From Streptomyces sp. NRRL F-525 (GTDB lineage: Bacteria > Actinomycetota > Actinomycetes > Streptomycetales > Streptomycetaceae), in NCBI RefSeq assembly GCF_000716605.1, contig NZ_JNXE01000002.1:310001-374000 (forward strand): DNA of 64,000 nucleotides, given 5' to 3'. Below, one piece after another: positions 24,465 to 32,898 of this stretch. The position numbers and the translations under genes were made by a program. Position 1 is the first letter of the stretch. Every line of letters begins with the position of its first letter. The notes beneath the pieces were generated by a model. It worked only from the letters and a program-made list of their open reading frames with translations, was not told the origin of the DNA and ran no database searches.

Positions 24465-25097
24465 TCAGCTCAGAACGGTGACGCCGAGGGAGAAGTCGGT
24501 GTGCTTTATGGAGTGGGTCATGAGGCCCAGCTCCAGCAGGGCGACGTTCTCCAGTGCCCGCGCCATCGACAACTCCCCGGCGTCCATCGGGCGCAGCCCC
24601 AGGCTCTCGATGAATTCCGACACGCGCGCCTTTGCCTGCGTGTCGTCACCGGCGACGAATACGTCCAAGGGGCGCCCCTCGGCGGGGCCGGCCGCCAGAA
24701 CATGGGAGAACAGGGTGTTGAACGCCTTGACGACATGCGCGCTGGCGGGGGCCGCCTTCGCGATCTCCTGCGCGCCGGAACTGCCGTCGGGGGTGACGAA
24801 ACCCTGGAGATCGGGGGCGACGGGGTTGGTGATGTCGATGATGACCTTGCCGCGCAGCGCGTCCCCGTACTCGCTCACCACCGCCGCCGCTCCGGCGTAC
24901 GGCACGGCGAGGACGACGACGTCCCCGGCCGGGGCCGCGCCGGGCGTCCCGACGGTGGCGCCGTCGAGCGTGTCGGCCAGTTCCTTGGCCTTGGCCGGGT
25001 CGCGGCCGATGATCTCTACGGCGTTGCCGCCGGCCAGCGCCCGGCCGGCCAGGGCGCCGGCCATGTTCCCCAGGCCGATGATGCTGATGCTGCTCAT
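24465..25097 (-). CDS. NADPH-dependent F420 reductase-like NAD(P)-binding protein (paralog)
   Basis: This 210-residue Rossmann protein is related to the one at 21906 along its length: SSISIIGLGNMAGALAGR, GKVIIDITNPVAPDLQGF, VVKAFNTLFSHVL and the closing ELSMARALENVALLELGLM. It is the first gene of the leftward operon, with ATG 25097 divergent from the LysR gene across 230 bp. Two copies of one family in one operon suggest two sequential or partner-specific redox steps, or a fresh duplication that has diverged. Confidence 0.82.
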   Translation of the reverse strand: MSSISIIGLGNMAGALAGRALAGGNAVEIIGRDPAKAKELADTLDGATVGTPGAAPAGDVVVLAVPYAGAAAVVSEYGDALRGKVIIDITNPVAPDLQGFVTPDGSSGAQEIAKAAPASAHVVKAFNTLFSHVLAAGPAEGRPLDVFVAGDDTQAKARVSEFIESLGLRPMDAGELSMARALENVALLELGLMTHSIKHTDFSLGVTVLS

Positions 25098-25185
25098 GGG
25101 TGTTCCTGCTTTCCGGAGCGATGGGCGGCGCTCAATTCCCTTTGTGCTCATTCCGGGCCGGGGTCCTGCTGTCAAGTTCGACGTC

Positions 25186-25217
25186 GAATTCTTGTTCAGA
25201 ATTCTTGTGTTGAATTC
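25186..25217. promoter_or_regulatory. three phased GAATTC boxes in the LysR divergent promoter
   Basis: GAATTC occurs at 25186, 25199 and 25212, exactly 13 bp apart, and the first two are followed by TTGT. They lie midway between the divergent reductase and LysR genes, where a LysR-type regulator would bind. Regulatory role inferred. Confidence 0.5.
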
Positions 25218-25327
25218 GCTTCGGCCCCATTGGGTACCTATTCAGGCTGCCATTGCCCTGAGCTGGTGTCCAAGACCTCTTTTAGTCGTGGTGATACCCT
25301 GAATGCATCACCGGGCCGGGAGGCGCC

Positions 25328-26236
25328 ATGGATCTGGATCTGGACCTGCGGAAACTGCGTTACTTCGTCGCCGTGGCGGAACAGTTGCACTTCGGCCGCG
25401 CCGCCGATGAGCTGCATATCGCGCAGCCGGTGCTCAGCCGGCAGATCCGCGCGCTCGAGCAGGATCTCGGCGCCTCGCTGTTCACCAGGGATCGCCACGG
25501 CGTGGAGCTGACCGACGCGGGCCGACAGCTGCTGGCCGACGCCGGTCCGCTGCTCGCCTCCACGCACGCGGTCCGCCGCCGGGTGTCCGTGGCCGCTCGC
25601 GGCAGCCGGCGGCTGATGGTCGGTTTCCGGGCCGGTATCCCGGTCATCCCGGCGGCGCGGGCGTTCGAGGCCCGGCACCCGGACGTGGTCGTGGACGTGC
25701 AGCGGATCGAAGGGGACGACCAGGCCGCGATGCTGCTCGACGGCCGCATCGACGTCGCCTATGTGCGGCTGCCCATCGACGAGACCGGCCTGCGCGTCAC
25801 CCCGCTGTACACCGAGCCGCGGGTGGCGGTGCTGCCCGCCGGTCACCGGTTGGCCGGCAAGGAGGAGGTCACCGAGGCCGACCTGGCCGGCGAACCGCTG
25901 CTCTGGCATGCCGACCCGGGCACGCAGCCCACCAGGCGCCCGCACCCCAACGCCGGGTACCTGGTGCGCGGGGTGGACGAGACGCTTGAGCATGTCGCGG
26001 CCGGCCGGGGCATCTCGTTCCTGGCCCGTTCGGCGACCGTCTTCTACTCACATCCGGACGTCGTCTATGTGCCCATCCCGGATCTGGTGCCCGAGCAGGT
26101 GTGCCTCGCGGTGGCGGCATCAGGCACCTCGCCGGTGATCGCCGACTTCTTCAGCGCGGCTCAGGCGACGGCCGAGATCACGGCGGAGTGCGGGAACTAT
26201 GAGATGTGGCAGCTGGGAAGCGATGCCATTTCGTAG
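25328..26236 (+). CDS. LysR-family transcriptional regulator
   Basis: This 302-residue protein has the LysR winged helix (LRKLRYFVAVAEQLHFGRAA, then QPVLSRQIRALEQDLGASLF) and a periplasmic-binding-like effector domain from about residue 90. GGGAGG lies 5 nt before ATG 25328. It is divergent from the four-gene redox operon, the standard layout for a LysR regulator and its target. A 22-bp-stem terminator follows. The effector is unknown, perhaps a carbonyl or aromatic substrate of the operon. Confidence 0.9.
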   Translation: MDLDLDLRKLRYFVAVAEQLHFGRAADELHIAQPVLSRQIRALEQDLGASLFTRDRHGVELTDAGRQLLADAGPLLASTHAVRRRVSVAARGSRRLMVGFRAGIPVIPAARAFEARHPDVVVDVQRIEGDDQAAMLLDGRIDVAYVRLPIDETGLRVTPLYTEPRVAVLPAGHRLAGKEEVTEADLAGEPLLWHADPGTQPTRRPHPNAGYLVRGVDETLEHVAAGRGISFLARSATVFYSHPDVVYVPIPDLVPEQVCLAVAASGTSPVIADFFSAAQATAEITAECGNYEMWQLGSDAIS

Positions 26237-26318
26237 CACACGCTGAGAATCGGGTTGGCCCAGGACACGTAGGTCGGGGCGCTGTCCGGACGGAGATCCC
26301 GCGGCGGATCAGGAGGCA

Positions 26319-26364
26319 GCGCAACGTCGCCCGTCCGGTGCTCACCGGACGGGCGACGTTGCGC
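26319..26364. terminator. very long bidirectional terminator hairpin
   Basis: A perfect 22-bp inverted repeat (26319-26340 and 26343-26364) is separated by only 2 nt. It starts GCGCAACGTCGCCCG. It lies between the LysR gene and the convergent hydrolase gene. There is no long T tract, as is usual for Streptomyces terminators. Confidence 0.8.
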
Positions 26365-26527
26365 CGGAGTTGGTCTACCAGCCTACGGACCGGGTCAGCG
26401 GGTGAAGGGCTTGCCCAGCATGGCAAGCCGGCGACCCCTCACCGGTGATGCCATACCCGCCCCTGCCGATCGCCCTCCGTGGCACCCGGCGTGACGGGCA
26501 ACCCGGCAAGGGGTTCCGGTCACGGCA

Positions 26528-27232
26528 CTAGCGGCCGCTGACGGCGGTGGCCGCCTGGACGATGACCGCGGCCACGGCGGCCGGGTCGGACACGTACACG
26601 GCGTGGCTGCCGGCGGTCTCGGTGACGGTCGCCCCGGCCCGCTCGGACATGATCCGCTGGGCGGGCGGGGGGATCATGCGGTCGTCGGTGGCGACCAGGT
26701 ACCAGGACGGCTTGGTGCGCCAGGCGGGGTCGGTGACCGCGCCGCCGAGCGCCTCCACGCCCCAGGGCACCTGCGAGTCGGCCATGAACGCGGCGAGTTT
26801 CGCGGGTACGTCCGCCGCGAACGAGGCCGCGAACTTGTCCCGGTCCAGGAAGAGGAACCCGTCGACGGGCGGCAGGATCGGCGGAACCGGAGCACCCGGC
26901 GGCGGGTCCGCGATCAGGGTGTTGACCGACTCGCCCTTGTCGGGCGCGAACGCGGCGATGTAGGCGAGCGCGGCGACGTTGGGGTGGGTGCCCGCCTCGG
27001 TGATGACCGCGCCGCCGTAGGAGTGGCCCACCAGCACGGCGGGGCCGTCCAGCCCGTCCAGGACCTGCCGGGTGGTGGCGACGTCGTCGGCCAGCGACAG
27101 CGTCGCGTTCTGCACGACGAAGACCCGGTAGCCGTCGGGGACGAGTCGGTCGTACACCCCCTGCCAGCCGGAACCGTCCACGAAACCACCGTGCACCAGC
27201 ACGATGTTCCTCACTTCCTGACCTGTGGTCAC
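26528..27232 (-). CDS. alpha/beta hydrolase (EstC-type), tandem copy 1
   Basis: This 234-residue cytosolic hydrolase has the oxyanion element LVHGGFVDGSGW, the nucleophile elbow VGHSYGGAV (Ser), the acid near VATDDRMIP and the base in AGSHAVYVS. The family holds carboxylesterases and salicylate-ester hydrolases. It is about 70% identical by eye to the neighbouring gene, so a tandem duplication is clear. The lid region (ADPPPGAPVPPILPPVDGF) is nearly identical. The substrate is unknown, and the nearby LysR redox operon may supply or use the product. Confidence 0.85.
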   Translation of the reverse strand: MTTGQEVRNIVLVHGGFVDGSGWQGVYDRLVPDGYRVFVVQNATLSLADDVATTRQVLDGLDGPAVLVGHSYGGAVITEAGTHPNVAALAYIAAFAPDKGESVNTLIADPPPGAPVPPILPPVDGFLFLDRDKFAASFAADVPAKLAAFMADSQVPWGVEALGGAVTDPAWRTKPSWYLVATDDRMIPPPAQRIMSERAGATVTETAGSHAVYVSDPAAVAAVIVQAATAVSGR

Positions 27233-27342
27233 GACACTGCCTCCTTCGTCCGAGACGTCTGCTCGGGTCCGTTCGGGGAAATGGCTGGAACGCTCGCGCC
27301 CTGGGGGGCGGCGATTTCAAGTGGCGTATTCAGTGGGCGTGT

Positions 27343-28035
27343 TCAGTGGCCGGCCGAAGCCGCCGCCTGCTTGATGAGGTCGGCGGTGGCCTGCGGCTGG
27401 GAGACGTACACGGAGTGGCTCGCGGCGACCTCCCCCACGTTGGCGCCGGCGCGGTCGGCCATCATGCGCTGGGCGGCCGACGGGATCATCCGGTCCTCGG
27501 TGGCGACGAGGTACCAGGACGGCTTGGTGCGCCAGGCGGGCCGGGTGATCTGGCCGCCGAGCGCGTCCGCGCCCCAGGCGACCTGGGAGTCCGCCATGAA
27601 GACCGCCTCCGCCGCGGGCAGGTCGGCGGCGAACGAGGCCGCGAACTTGTCCCGGTCCAGGAACAGGAACCCGTCCGGGGACGGCACGATCGGCGGGACC
27701 GGGGCGCCGGGCGGCGGATCCGCGATCAGGGTGTTGACCGACTCGCCCGCGTCGGGTGCGAACGCGGCGATGTAGGCGAGCGCGGCCACCTTCTCGTCGA
27801 GGCCGGCCTCGGTGATCACCGCGCCCCCGTAGGAGTGGCCGACGAGCACGCACGGGCCGTCCAGCGACCGCACGATCCGCAGGGTGGCCAGGACGTCACC
27901 GGCCAGCGACAGGGTCGGGTTCTGGACCACCGCCACCCGGAAGCCGTCCGCCGTGAGCAGTTTGTGCACCTCCTGCCATCCCGATCCGTCCACGAAACCG
28001 CCGTGGACGAGAACGACGTTCTTGATCTCGCTCAT
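27343..28035 (-). CDS. alpha/beta hydrolase (EstC-type), tandem copy 2
   Basis: This 230-residue paralog of the gene just downstream has the same elements: VLVHGGFVDGSGW, VGHSYGGAV, VATEDRMIP and AASHSVYVS. Differences cluster at residues 20-60 and near the C-terminus, while the lid and core are almost unchanged. It is the promoter-proximal member of the pair, divergent from the large LuxR regulator gene across 180 bp. The pair is probably one operon, perhaps switched on by that regulator. Confidence 0.85.
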   Translation of the reverse strand: MSEIKNVVLVHGGFVDGSGWQEVHKLLTADGFRVAVVQNPTLSLAGDVLATLRIVRSLDGPCVLVGHSYGGAVITEAGLDEKVAALAYIAAFAPDAGESVNTLIADPPPGAPVPPIVPSPDGFLFLDRDKFAASFAADLPAAEAVFMADSQVAWGADALGGQITRPAWRTKPSWYLVATEDRMIPSAAQRMMADRAGANVGEVAASHSVYVSQPQATADLIKQAAASAGH

Positions 28036-28137
28036 GACCCTCTCCCTGCGAAGCGACCTGCGTCGGCTTCCGTCGACTTCCTTGTTCTCGCTGCGGGTCC
28101 AGCTTCCGGCCGGGGCCCGGGGGGAGGCATCAGGGGA

Positions 28138-28188
28138 AACCCTCGACGGCGGCGCGGGGACCCCGGCGGAAATCGCGGAACCCTCGAC
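28138..28188. promoter_or_regulatory. direct repeat AACCCTCGAC between hydrolase and LAL regulator genes
   Basis: AACCCTCGAC occurs at 28138-28147 and 28179-28188, 41 bp apart (about four helical turns). A GTCGGCTTCC/GTCGACTTCC pair lies nearby at about 28068-28081. They are candidate sites for the divergent LuxR-type regulator. Confidence 0.35.
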
Positions 28189-28214
28189 ACGGATGTGCGA
28201 GGCATGTCGATGAT

Positions 28215-31034
28215 GTGTGCGTGAACGAGGCAGGGATCAAGCATGAGTTGTACGGCCGCGAGGACGCCGTGCACGTCGTGGACGAGTTGTTGGCCGGGGG
28301 CGGGAGCGTGGTCGCCGTCGGCGCTCCGGGCGCGGGCAAGACCAGCCTGATGAAGGTCGCGGGGCGGCTGGCGCGTCGTCAGGGGCGCAGGGTGCTGGCG
28401 ATCACCCCGACGCAGTTCGAGCGGGGTCTGCCGTTCGCCGGGCTGGCCGAGCTGATCGGCCAGTGCCCGGAGGGGATCGACCGGCACCTTCCGCAGCCTC
28501 AACGGCACGCCCTGGCGGTCGCGTTGCAGCATGCCGAGCCCGACGGGCCCGAGGTCAGCGCTCTGGCGGTGCCCCTGGCCGTCCGGGGTGTGCTCGATCA
28601 CCTGTGCCGATCGGAGCCGGTGGCGCTGCTCATCGACGACCTCCAGTGGCTCGACCAGTCGAGCGTGGGCAGCCTCGGGTTCGCGGTCCGCGGTGTCTCC
28701 ACCGGGCCGGACCGGCTGAGCGTCCTGGTGGCGACCCGGCCGGATCCGGACACCGGCACCGACCTGCTGCGCAGTCTCACCGAGCCGCGCCGCGACCTCG
28801 TGCTGCGCCCCCTGGACGAACGGGCCGTCGGACAACTGCTGCGCAGCCGCCTGGGCCCCCGGTGGACCCCGCCGAGGTGCGCCGGAGTCGCGCGGGCCAG
28901 TGCCGGAAACCCGTTCCTGGCCCTGGAGATCGCCAAGGCCATGCACGCCGACGGGCCGCATCGGGGCGGCATCACCTGGCGGGGCAACGACCCCGTCTTC
29001 CCCGTCCCGCCCACCCTGGCCGGGCTGCTCGGCGAGCGGGTGACGCGGCTGCCGGACGACGCCCGTGACGTCCTCACCCTGGTGTCCGCTGCGGGCCGGC
29101 TGACCCTCGCTCAACTGCAGGCGATCGTCGCACCGGACCGGCTCGCGTCGGCCCTGGAAGCCGCCGCCGACGCCGACGTGGCCACCGTGGGCGCCGAGTC
29201 CGCGGTCGCCTTCGCCCACCCGCTGCTGGCCTCGGCGCTCTACGACGCCGCCGCCCCGGCCGACCGCCGCCGCGCCCACCGGCTCCTCGCCGACAGCCTG
29301 GACGATCCGGTGGAACGCGCACGCCACCGCACGAAGTCCATCACCGTGCCCGACGACCGGGTCGCCGGGGAACTGGAGCGCGCCGCCGACATCTCGCGCG
29401 CGCGTGGCGCCCGGCAGTTGGCCGGGGAACTGCTGGAGGGTTCCGCGCTGGCCACGCCGTACGGAGACGACGGGCAGGCCGCTTTCGGCCGCTGGCTGCG
29501 CGCGGCGGACAACTACGTCGACGCCGGCGACGAGGAGGCGGCCCGAACGGCCTTGGACCGGGCCACCGCCCTGGCCGTGCTCCCCGAGCGGCAGGCCCAA
29601 GTGCTGGTCCGGCGTTCGCAGTTGGCCGACGACATCCCCTCGGGACGCCTCTTCGCCGAACAGGCCTTCCGGCTGTCGCCGCCCGATGGCGAACTCCGCG
29701 CCGAGATCCTCTACAGGCTCGGCAGACACCACCGCATGGAGGGCCGGGGCGGCCTCGCGCTGCGCCTCACGCAGATGGCGCTCGTCCAGGCCGCGGCACA
29801 CGGGCGCCAGGACATCCAGCTCGCGGCCCTCACCCAGCGCCAGGCCATCGAACGGCTCTGGGGAACCGGCGTCCCCGGACGGTCACTTGACGAATTCCGG
29901 GAGCTGGCCACCGGCGCGGGCCGGGACCGGCCTCCGGAGGGATGGGAGTGGGCGTGGATGCACGCCTTCTTCGCCCCTTGGCACGATCCGGCAGCCGAGG
30001 GGCACACGCGCGATGCTATCGCCTCGGCCGTCGACGCGGGACGGTACGCCGATCTGTCGTACCTCTACATGTGTCTGGTCCTCGTCCTCGTCCGCCGCTC
30101 GAAATTCCGCCAGGCCCGTGCCGCGCTCCGGGAAGCGGACCATTCGGGCGCCTGGACGAGTTCCACCGGCGCCCTGCAGGAGGACCTGGCCAGGATCCTG
30201 GTGACGGCATACGAAGGGAATCTCGACGAGGCCCGGAGCCGCGCCCGGCGCGCGGCCGCCCGGCCGCTCGTCAGCTCCTCGACCTACTGGCGGGGCATCG
30301 TCCTCGCCCTCCTGGGGTTCATCGACGCCTCGGCCCGCGACTGGCCGGCTGCGCTCGGCGCCCTGCGCGAGGTGGCCGGCATCCTCACCACCACCGGGAT
30401 GGTCGCTCTGGAGCAGCTCCTGTGGGCCGTCGACTATTGCGACGCGGCACTGCAGACGGGCTCCCACGACGACGCCCGGGCCGCCATAGGCATCCTGCGC
30501 CGCCAGGCGGCGGCCGGCCAGCCCGAGGCGGCGGTCGCCGCGGACCGGTGCCAGGCCCTGCTGACGGCCGCCGCCGGAGACACCGAGAAGGCACTCGCCC
30601 AGCTCCGCGCGATCGTCCAACTGCCGGACGCGGAAAGCCCGTTCGAGGCCGCCCGGTCCCGGTTGGCACTCGGACAGGTCTACCGCCGCGCGGGCCACAA
30701 GGCCCTCGCCACCGAGACCCTGAACGAGGCCGCTCGCGCCTTCGACGAGCGCGGTGCGCCGCGCTGGTCGCAGCGAGCGCTCGCCGAAGCCGAACGCACC
30801 GGACTGCGCCCCGCCACCGGCACACTGACGGCGAGCGAACACCGCGTGGCCCAACTCGTCGGAGAGGGCCGCTCCAATCAGGAGACCGCCGACCTGCTGT
30901 TCATGTCCGTCAAGACCGTCGAGGCCAACCTCACCCGGATCTACCGCAAACTCTCCGTGCGCTCACGCACGGAACTCGCGAACCGGCTCGGCACCCTCCG
31001 ATCGACCCCGGACAGCGGCGGCGAACTGGTGTGA
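28215..31034 (+). CDS. large ATP-binding LuxR-family (LAL) transcriptional activator
   Basis: This 939-residue regulator has an AAA/STAND ATPase at residues 20-330 with Walker A GAPGAGKTS (about residue 36) and Walker B VALLIDDLQWLD. A long helical TPR-like middle follows. The C-terminal LuxR helix-turn-helix starts LTASEHRVAQLVGEGRSNQE and includes MSVKTVEANLTRIYRKLSV. LAL proteins are pathway activators of antibiotic and sugar operons. The start is uncertain: GTG 28215 or GTG 28221, neither with a good ribosome-binding site. The target is probably the divergent hydrolase pair. Confidence 0.88.
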   Translation: MCVNEAGIKHELYGREDAVHVVDELLAGGGSVVAVGAPGAGKTSLMKVAGRLARRQGRRVLAITPTQFERGLPFAGLAELIGQCPEGIDRHLPQPQRHALAVALQHAEPDGPEVSALAVPLAVRGVLDHLCRSEPVALLIDDLQWLDQSSVGSLGFAVRGVSTGPDRLSVLVATRPDPDTGTDLLRSLTEPRRDLVLRPLDERAVGQLLRSRLGPRWTPPRCAGVARASAGNPFLALEIAKAMHADGPHRGGITWRGNDPVFPVPPTLAGLLGERVTRLPDDARDVLTLVSAAGRLTLAQLQAIVAPDRLASALEAAADADVATVGAESAVAFAHPLLASALYDAAAPADRRRAHRLLADSLDDPVERARHRTKSITVPDDRVAGELERAADISRARGARQLAGELLEGSALATPYGDDGQAAFGRWLRAADNYVDAGDEEAARTALDRATALAVLPERQAQVLVRRSQLADDIPSGRLFAEQAFRLSPPDGELRAEILYRLGRHHRMEGRGGLALRLTQMALVQAAAHGRQDIQLAALTQRQAIERLWGTGVPGRSLDEFRELATGAGRDRPPEGWEWAWMHAFFAPWHDPAAEGHTRDAIASAVDAGRYADLSYLYMCLVLVLVRRSKFRQARAALREADHSGAWTSSTGALQEDLARILVTAYEGNLDEARSRARRAAARPLVSSSTYWRGIVLALLGFIDASARDWPAALGALREVAGILTTTGMVALEQLLWAVDYCDAALQTGSHDDARAAIGILRRQAAAGQPEAAVAADRCQALLTAAAGDTEKALAQLRAIVQLPDAESPFEAARSRLALGQVYRRAGHKALATETLNEAARAFDERGAPRWSQRALAEAERTGLRPATGTLTASEHRVAQLVGEGRSNQETADLLFMSVKTVEANLTRIYRKLSVRSRTELANRLGTLRSTPDSGGELV

Positions 31035-31099
31035 CGCGCAAGGGATTCCGGGATCCCGGCTTCGTTGCGCGCGCCCGTCCGCCGTGCTTGGCTCGCCCG

Positions 31100-31768
31100 A
31101 TGAATCTTCTGCTGACGGCGAGTGGCCTGCGCAACGAGACCCTGCGGGACGCGCTGCGGGACATGCTGGGCAAGCCGTTCGGATCGGCGAACGTCGTGTA
31201 CATCCCGACGGCGTCGGTCGCCGAGCCCGGGGACCACGGGTGGTTCGTCGCGGACATGAACCGGCTGTACGGCCTCGGCTGGCGGGAGTTCGACGTCCTG
31301 GAGCTGAACGGCCTGCCCCGGCGCCTGGTGCTCGACCGGCTGCTGCACGCCGACGTCGTCTACGTCGAGGGCGGCAACCACTACCACCTCGCCCGCAGCA
31401 TCACCGGCAACGGCCTGGCCGACGGCTTCCTGAAGGCGCTGGAGAGCCGGGTCTACGTAGGGGTCAGCGCCGGGTCGATGATCTTCAGCCGCAACCTCAC
31501 CGCACACTCCGCCGACGTCATCGGGGACACCACGGACCTCCACGTCCTCGGCGCGACGACCGTGGAGCCGCCGTTCGGCCTCTTCGACTGGTACCTCAAG
31601 CCCCACCTGTACTCCCCGAACTTCCCCGAGCGGGACGACAGTTGGGCCGATCGCATCGTCGCGCGAGCGGACTTCCCGATCCACTTCATCGACGACGACA
31701 CGGCCGTCCGCGTCAGGGACGGCAAGGTGGACGTCATCTCCGAGGGCCGGTGGCGGTCCCACCCGTGA
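31100..31768 (+). CDS. peptidase S51 family protein (dipeptidase E-like)
   Basis: This 222-residue cytosolic protein has the class-I amidotransferase-like fold of S51 peptidases. The nucleophile is Ser123 in GVSAGSMIF, preceded by VVYVEGGNHYHLARS. FIDDDTAVRV lies near the end. Canonical PepE cuts Asp-X dipeptides. This protein matches a related actinobacterial branch, so specificity is open. It starts 66 bp after the LAL gene on the same strand. Confidence 0.85.
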   Translation: MNLLLTASGLRNETLRDALRDMLGKPFGSANVVYIPTASVAEPGDHGWFVADMNRLYGLGWREFDVLELNGLPRRLVLDRLLHADVVYVEGGNHYHLARSITGNGLADGFLKALESRVYVGVSAGSMIFSRNLTAHSADVIGDTTDLHVLGATTVEPPFGLFDWYLKPHLYSPNFPERDDSWADRIVARADFPIHFIDDDTAVRVRDGKVDVISEGRWRSHP

Positions 31769-31816
31769 CGCAACGCGCGGAGGCGAGCGGACCGGGGACC
31801 ACCGCGGCTCGTGCCG

Positions 31817-32677
31817 TCAGCCGGCCGCTCGCGCCGACGAGACCGCCGTACGGGCCGCGCTCTCGACCGCCGCGATGCCGCCCGGCATCGTCGCGTTGCC
31901 GTCGGAGAGGACCGCGACGAGGTAGTGGTGCGTTCCCGACGTGACCCGGCCGACGCTGTTGATGTCCCACAGGCCGGTGGTGCTGCGCTGCAGCCAGCCG
32001 TTCTTCAGCGCCCATCCGGCGCCGGAGTCGGAGGCCGCCGAGACGCCCCACGACTGTCCGGCGGCGATGCGGGTCATCAGCGTACGGATGTAGCTCTGGG
32101 ACGTCTTCGTCAGTGCGGACCCGCTCGCGGCCGAGGTCCCGCCGTCGGCGAACACCGCGCTCAGCAGACGGACCTGGTCGGAGGCCGTGGTGCGCGTGAG
32201 TCCCCATGTGCCGCCGGCCCCGCCCACGGTCGAGGACAGGCCGAGCCGCTTGTTCACCGCCTCCAGGCCGGGCGCCCGGCCTATCTCCCGCCAGAGCGCG
32301 GTCGCCGCGTCGTTGTCGCTGTGCTCGATCATCGCCTCGGCCAGGGTGCGTTCCTGCTGGGTGAGGCCACGGCCGGCGTCCTGCGCCCGGACGAGCAGCG
32401 CGGAGAGGATGTCGACCTTGACGATGCTGGCCGTGTCGTAGGGGACGTCATTCCCGCGTACCTGCGGACTCCGAGCGGGATGGTCCAGATCCAGCACGGC
32501 GGTCGTCACGCGCGCGTGCGGGGTGCCGGCCGCCGAGGCCGGGCCGACCAGGCCGACCGTGAGGAGGGTGGCCACGGAGCCGGTGAGCAGCGCCGCGCGG
32601 ACGCCGGCACGCGTGCCGCGTCGGCCGGGCGCGCCCGCGCTGTGGGTGGTCGGTCGGGGGTTCTGGCGGTACGGCAT
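31817..32677 (-). CDS. secreted class A beta-lactamase-fold serine hydrolase
   Basis: This is a 286-residue exported protein. The signal peptide spans about residues 25-50 (LLTGSVATLLTVGLVGPASA). The active-site SxxK is in TASIVKVDIL and the SDN loop in EHSDNDAAT. The third motif reads KNG (WALKNGW) where true class A lactamases have KTG. Many such proteins in Streptomyces are annotated as serine hydrolases and are not proven resistance enzymes. It is convergent with the S51 gene. A role in peptide or wall hydrolysis is possible. Confidence 0.82.
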   Translation of the reverse strand: MPYRQNPRPTTHSAGAPGRRGTRAGVRAALLTGSVATLLTVGLVGPASAAGTPHARVTTAVLDLDHPARSPQVRGNDVPYDTASIVKVDILSALLVRAQDAGRGLTQQERTLAEAMIEHSDNDAATALWREIGRAPGLEAVNKRLGLSSTVGGAGGTWGLTRTTASDQVRLLSAVFADGGTSAASGSALTKTSQSYIRTLMTRIAAGQSWGVSAASDSGAGWALKNGWLQRSTTGLWDINSVGRVTSGTHHYLVAVLSDGNATMPGGIAAVESAARTAVSSARAAG

Positions 32678-32898
32678 GGGGCCTCGGCGGTTCGGGGGCG
32701 GGGAACAGACCTGCGAACGTAGGCGAGGCGACGGTTCCGTGACGTGACCGATGCCACGAAATGGACCTGAGAGCGCGATTTGTGACGATAGCCACAGCTT
32801 CGTGCGCCGCCGTCCCCGGCGCTCTCGTACCCCTGCCGGACCGCGCGAGGTTTGTCGGCGCGGGGAATCAAACGTGGCTGCCGGGCGCTGTGGCCTGC

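Noticed and set aside
31817..32677. A genuine antibiotic-resistance beta-lactamase
   Set aside because: The third active-site motif is KNG and not KTG; the general serine-hydrolase label is safer.
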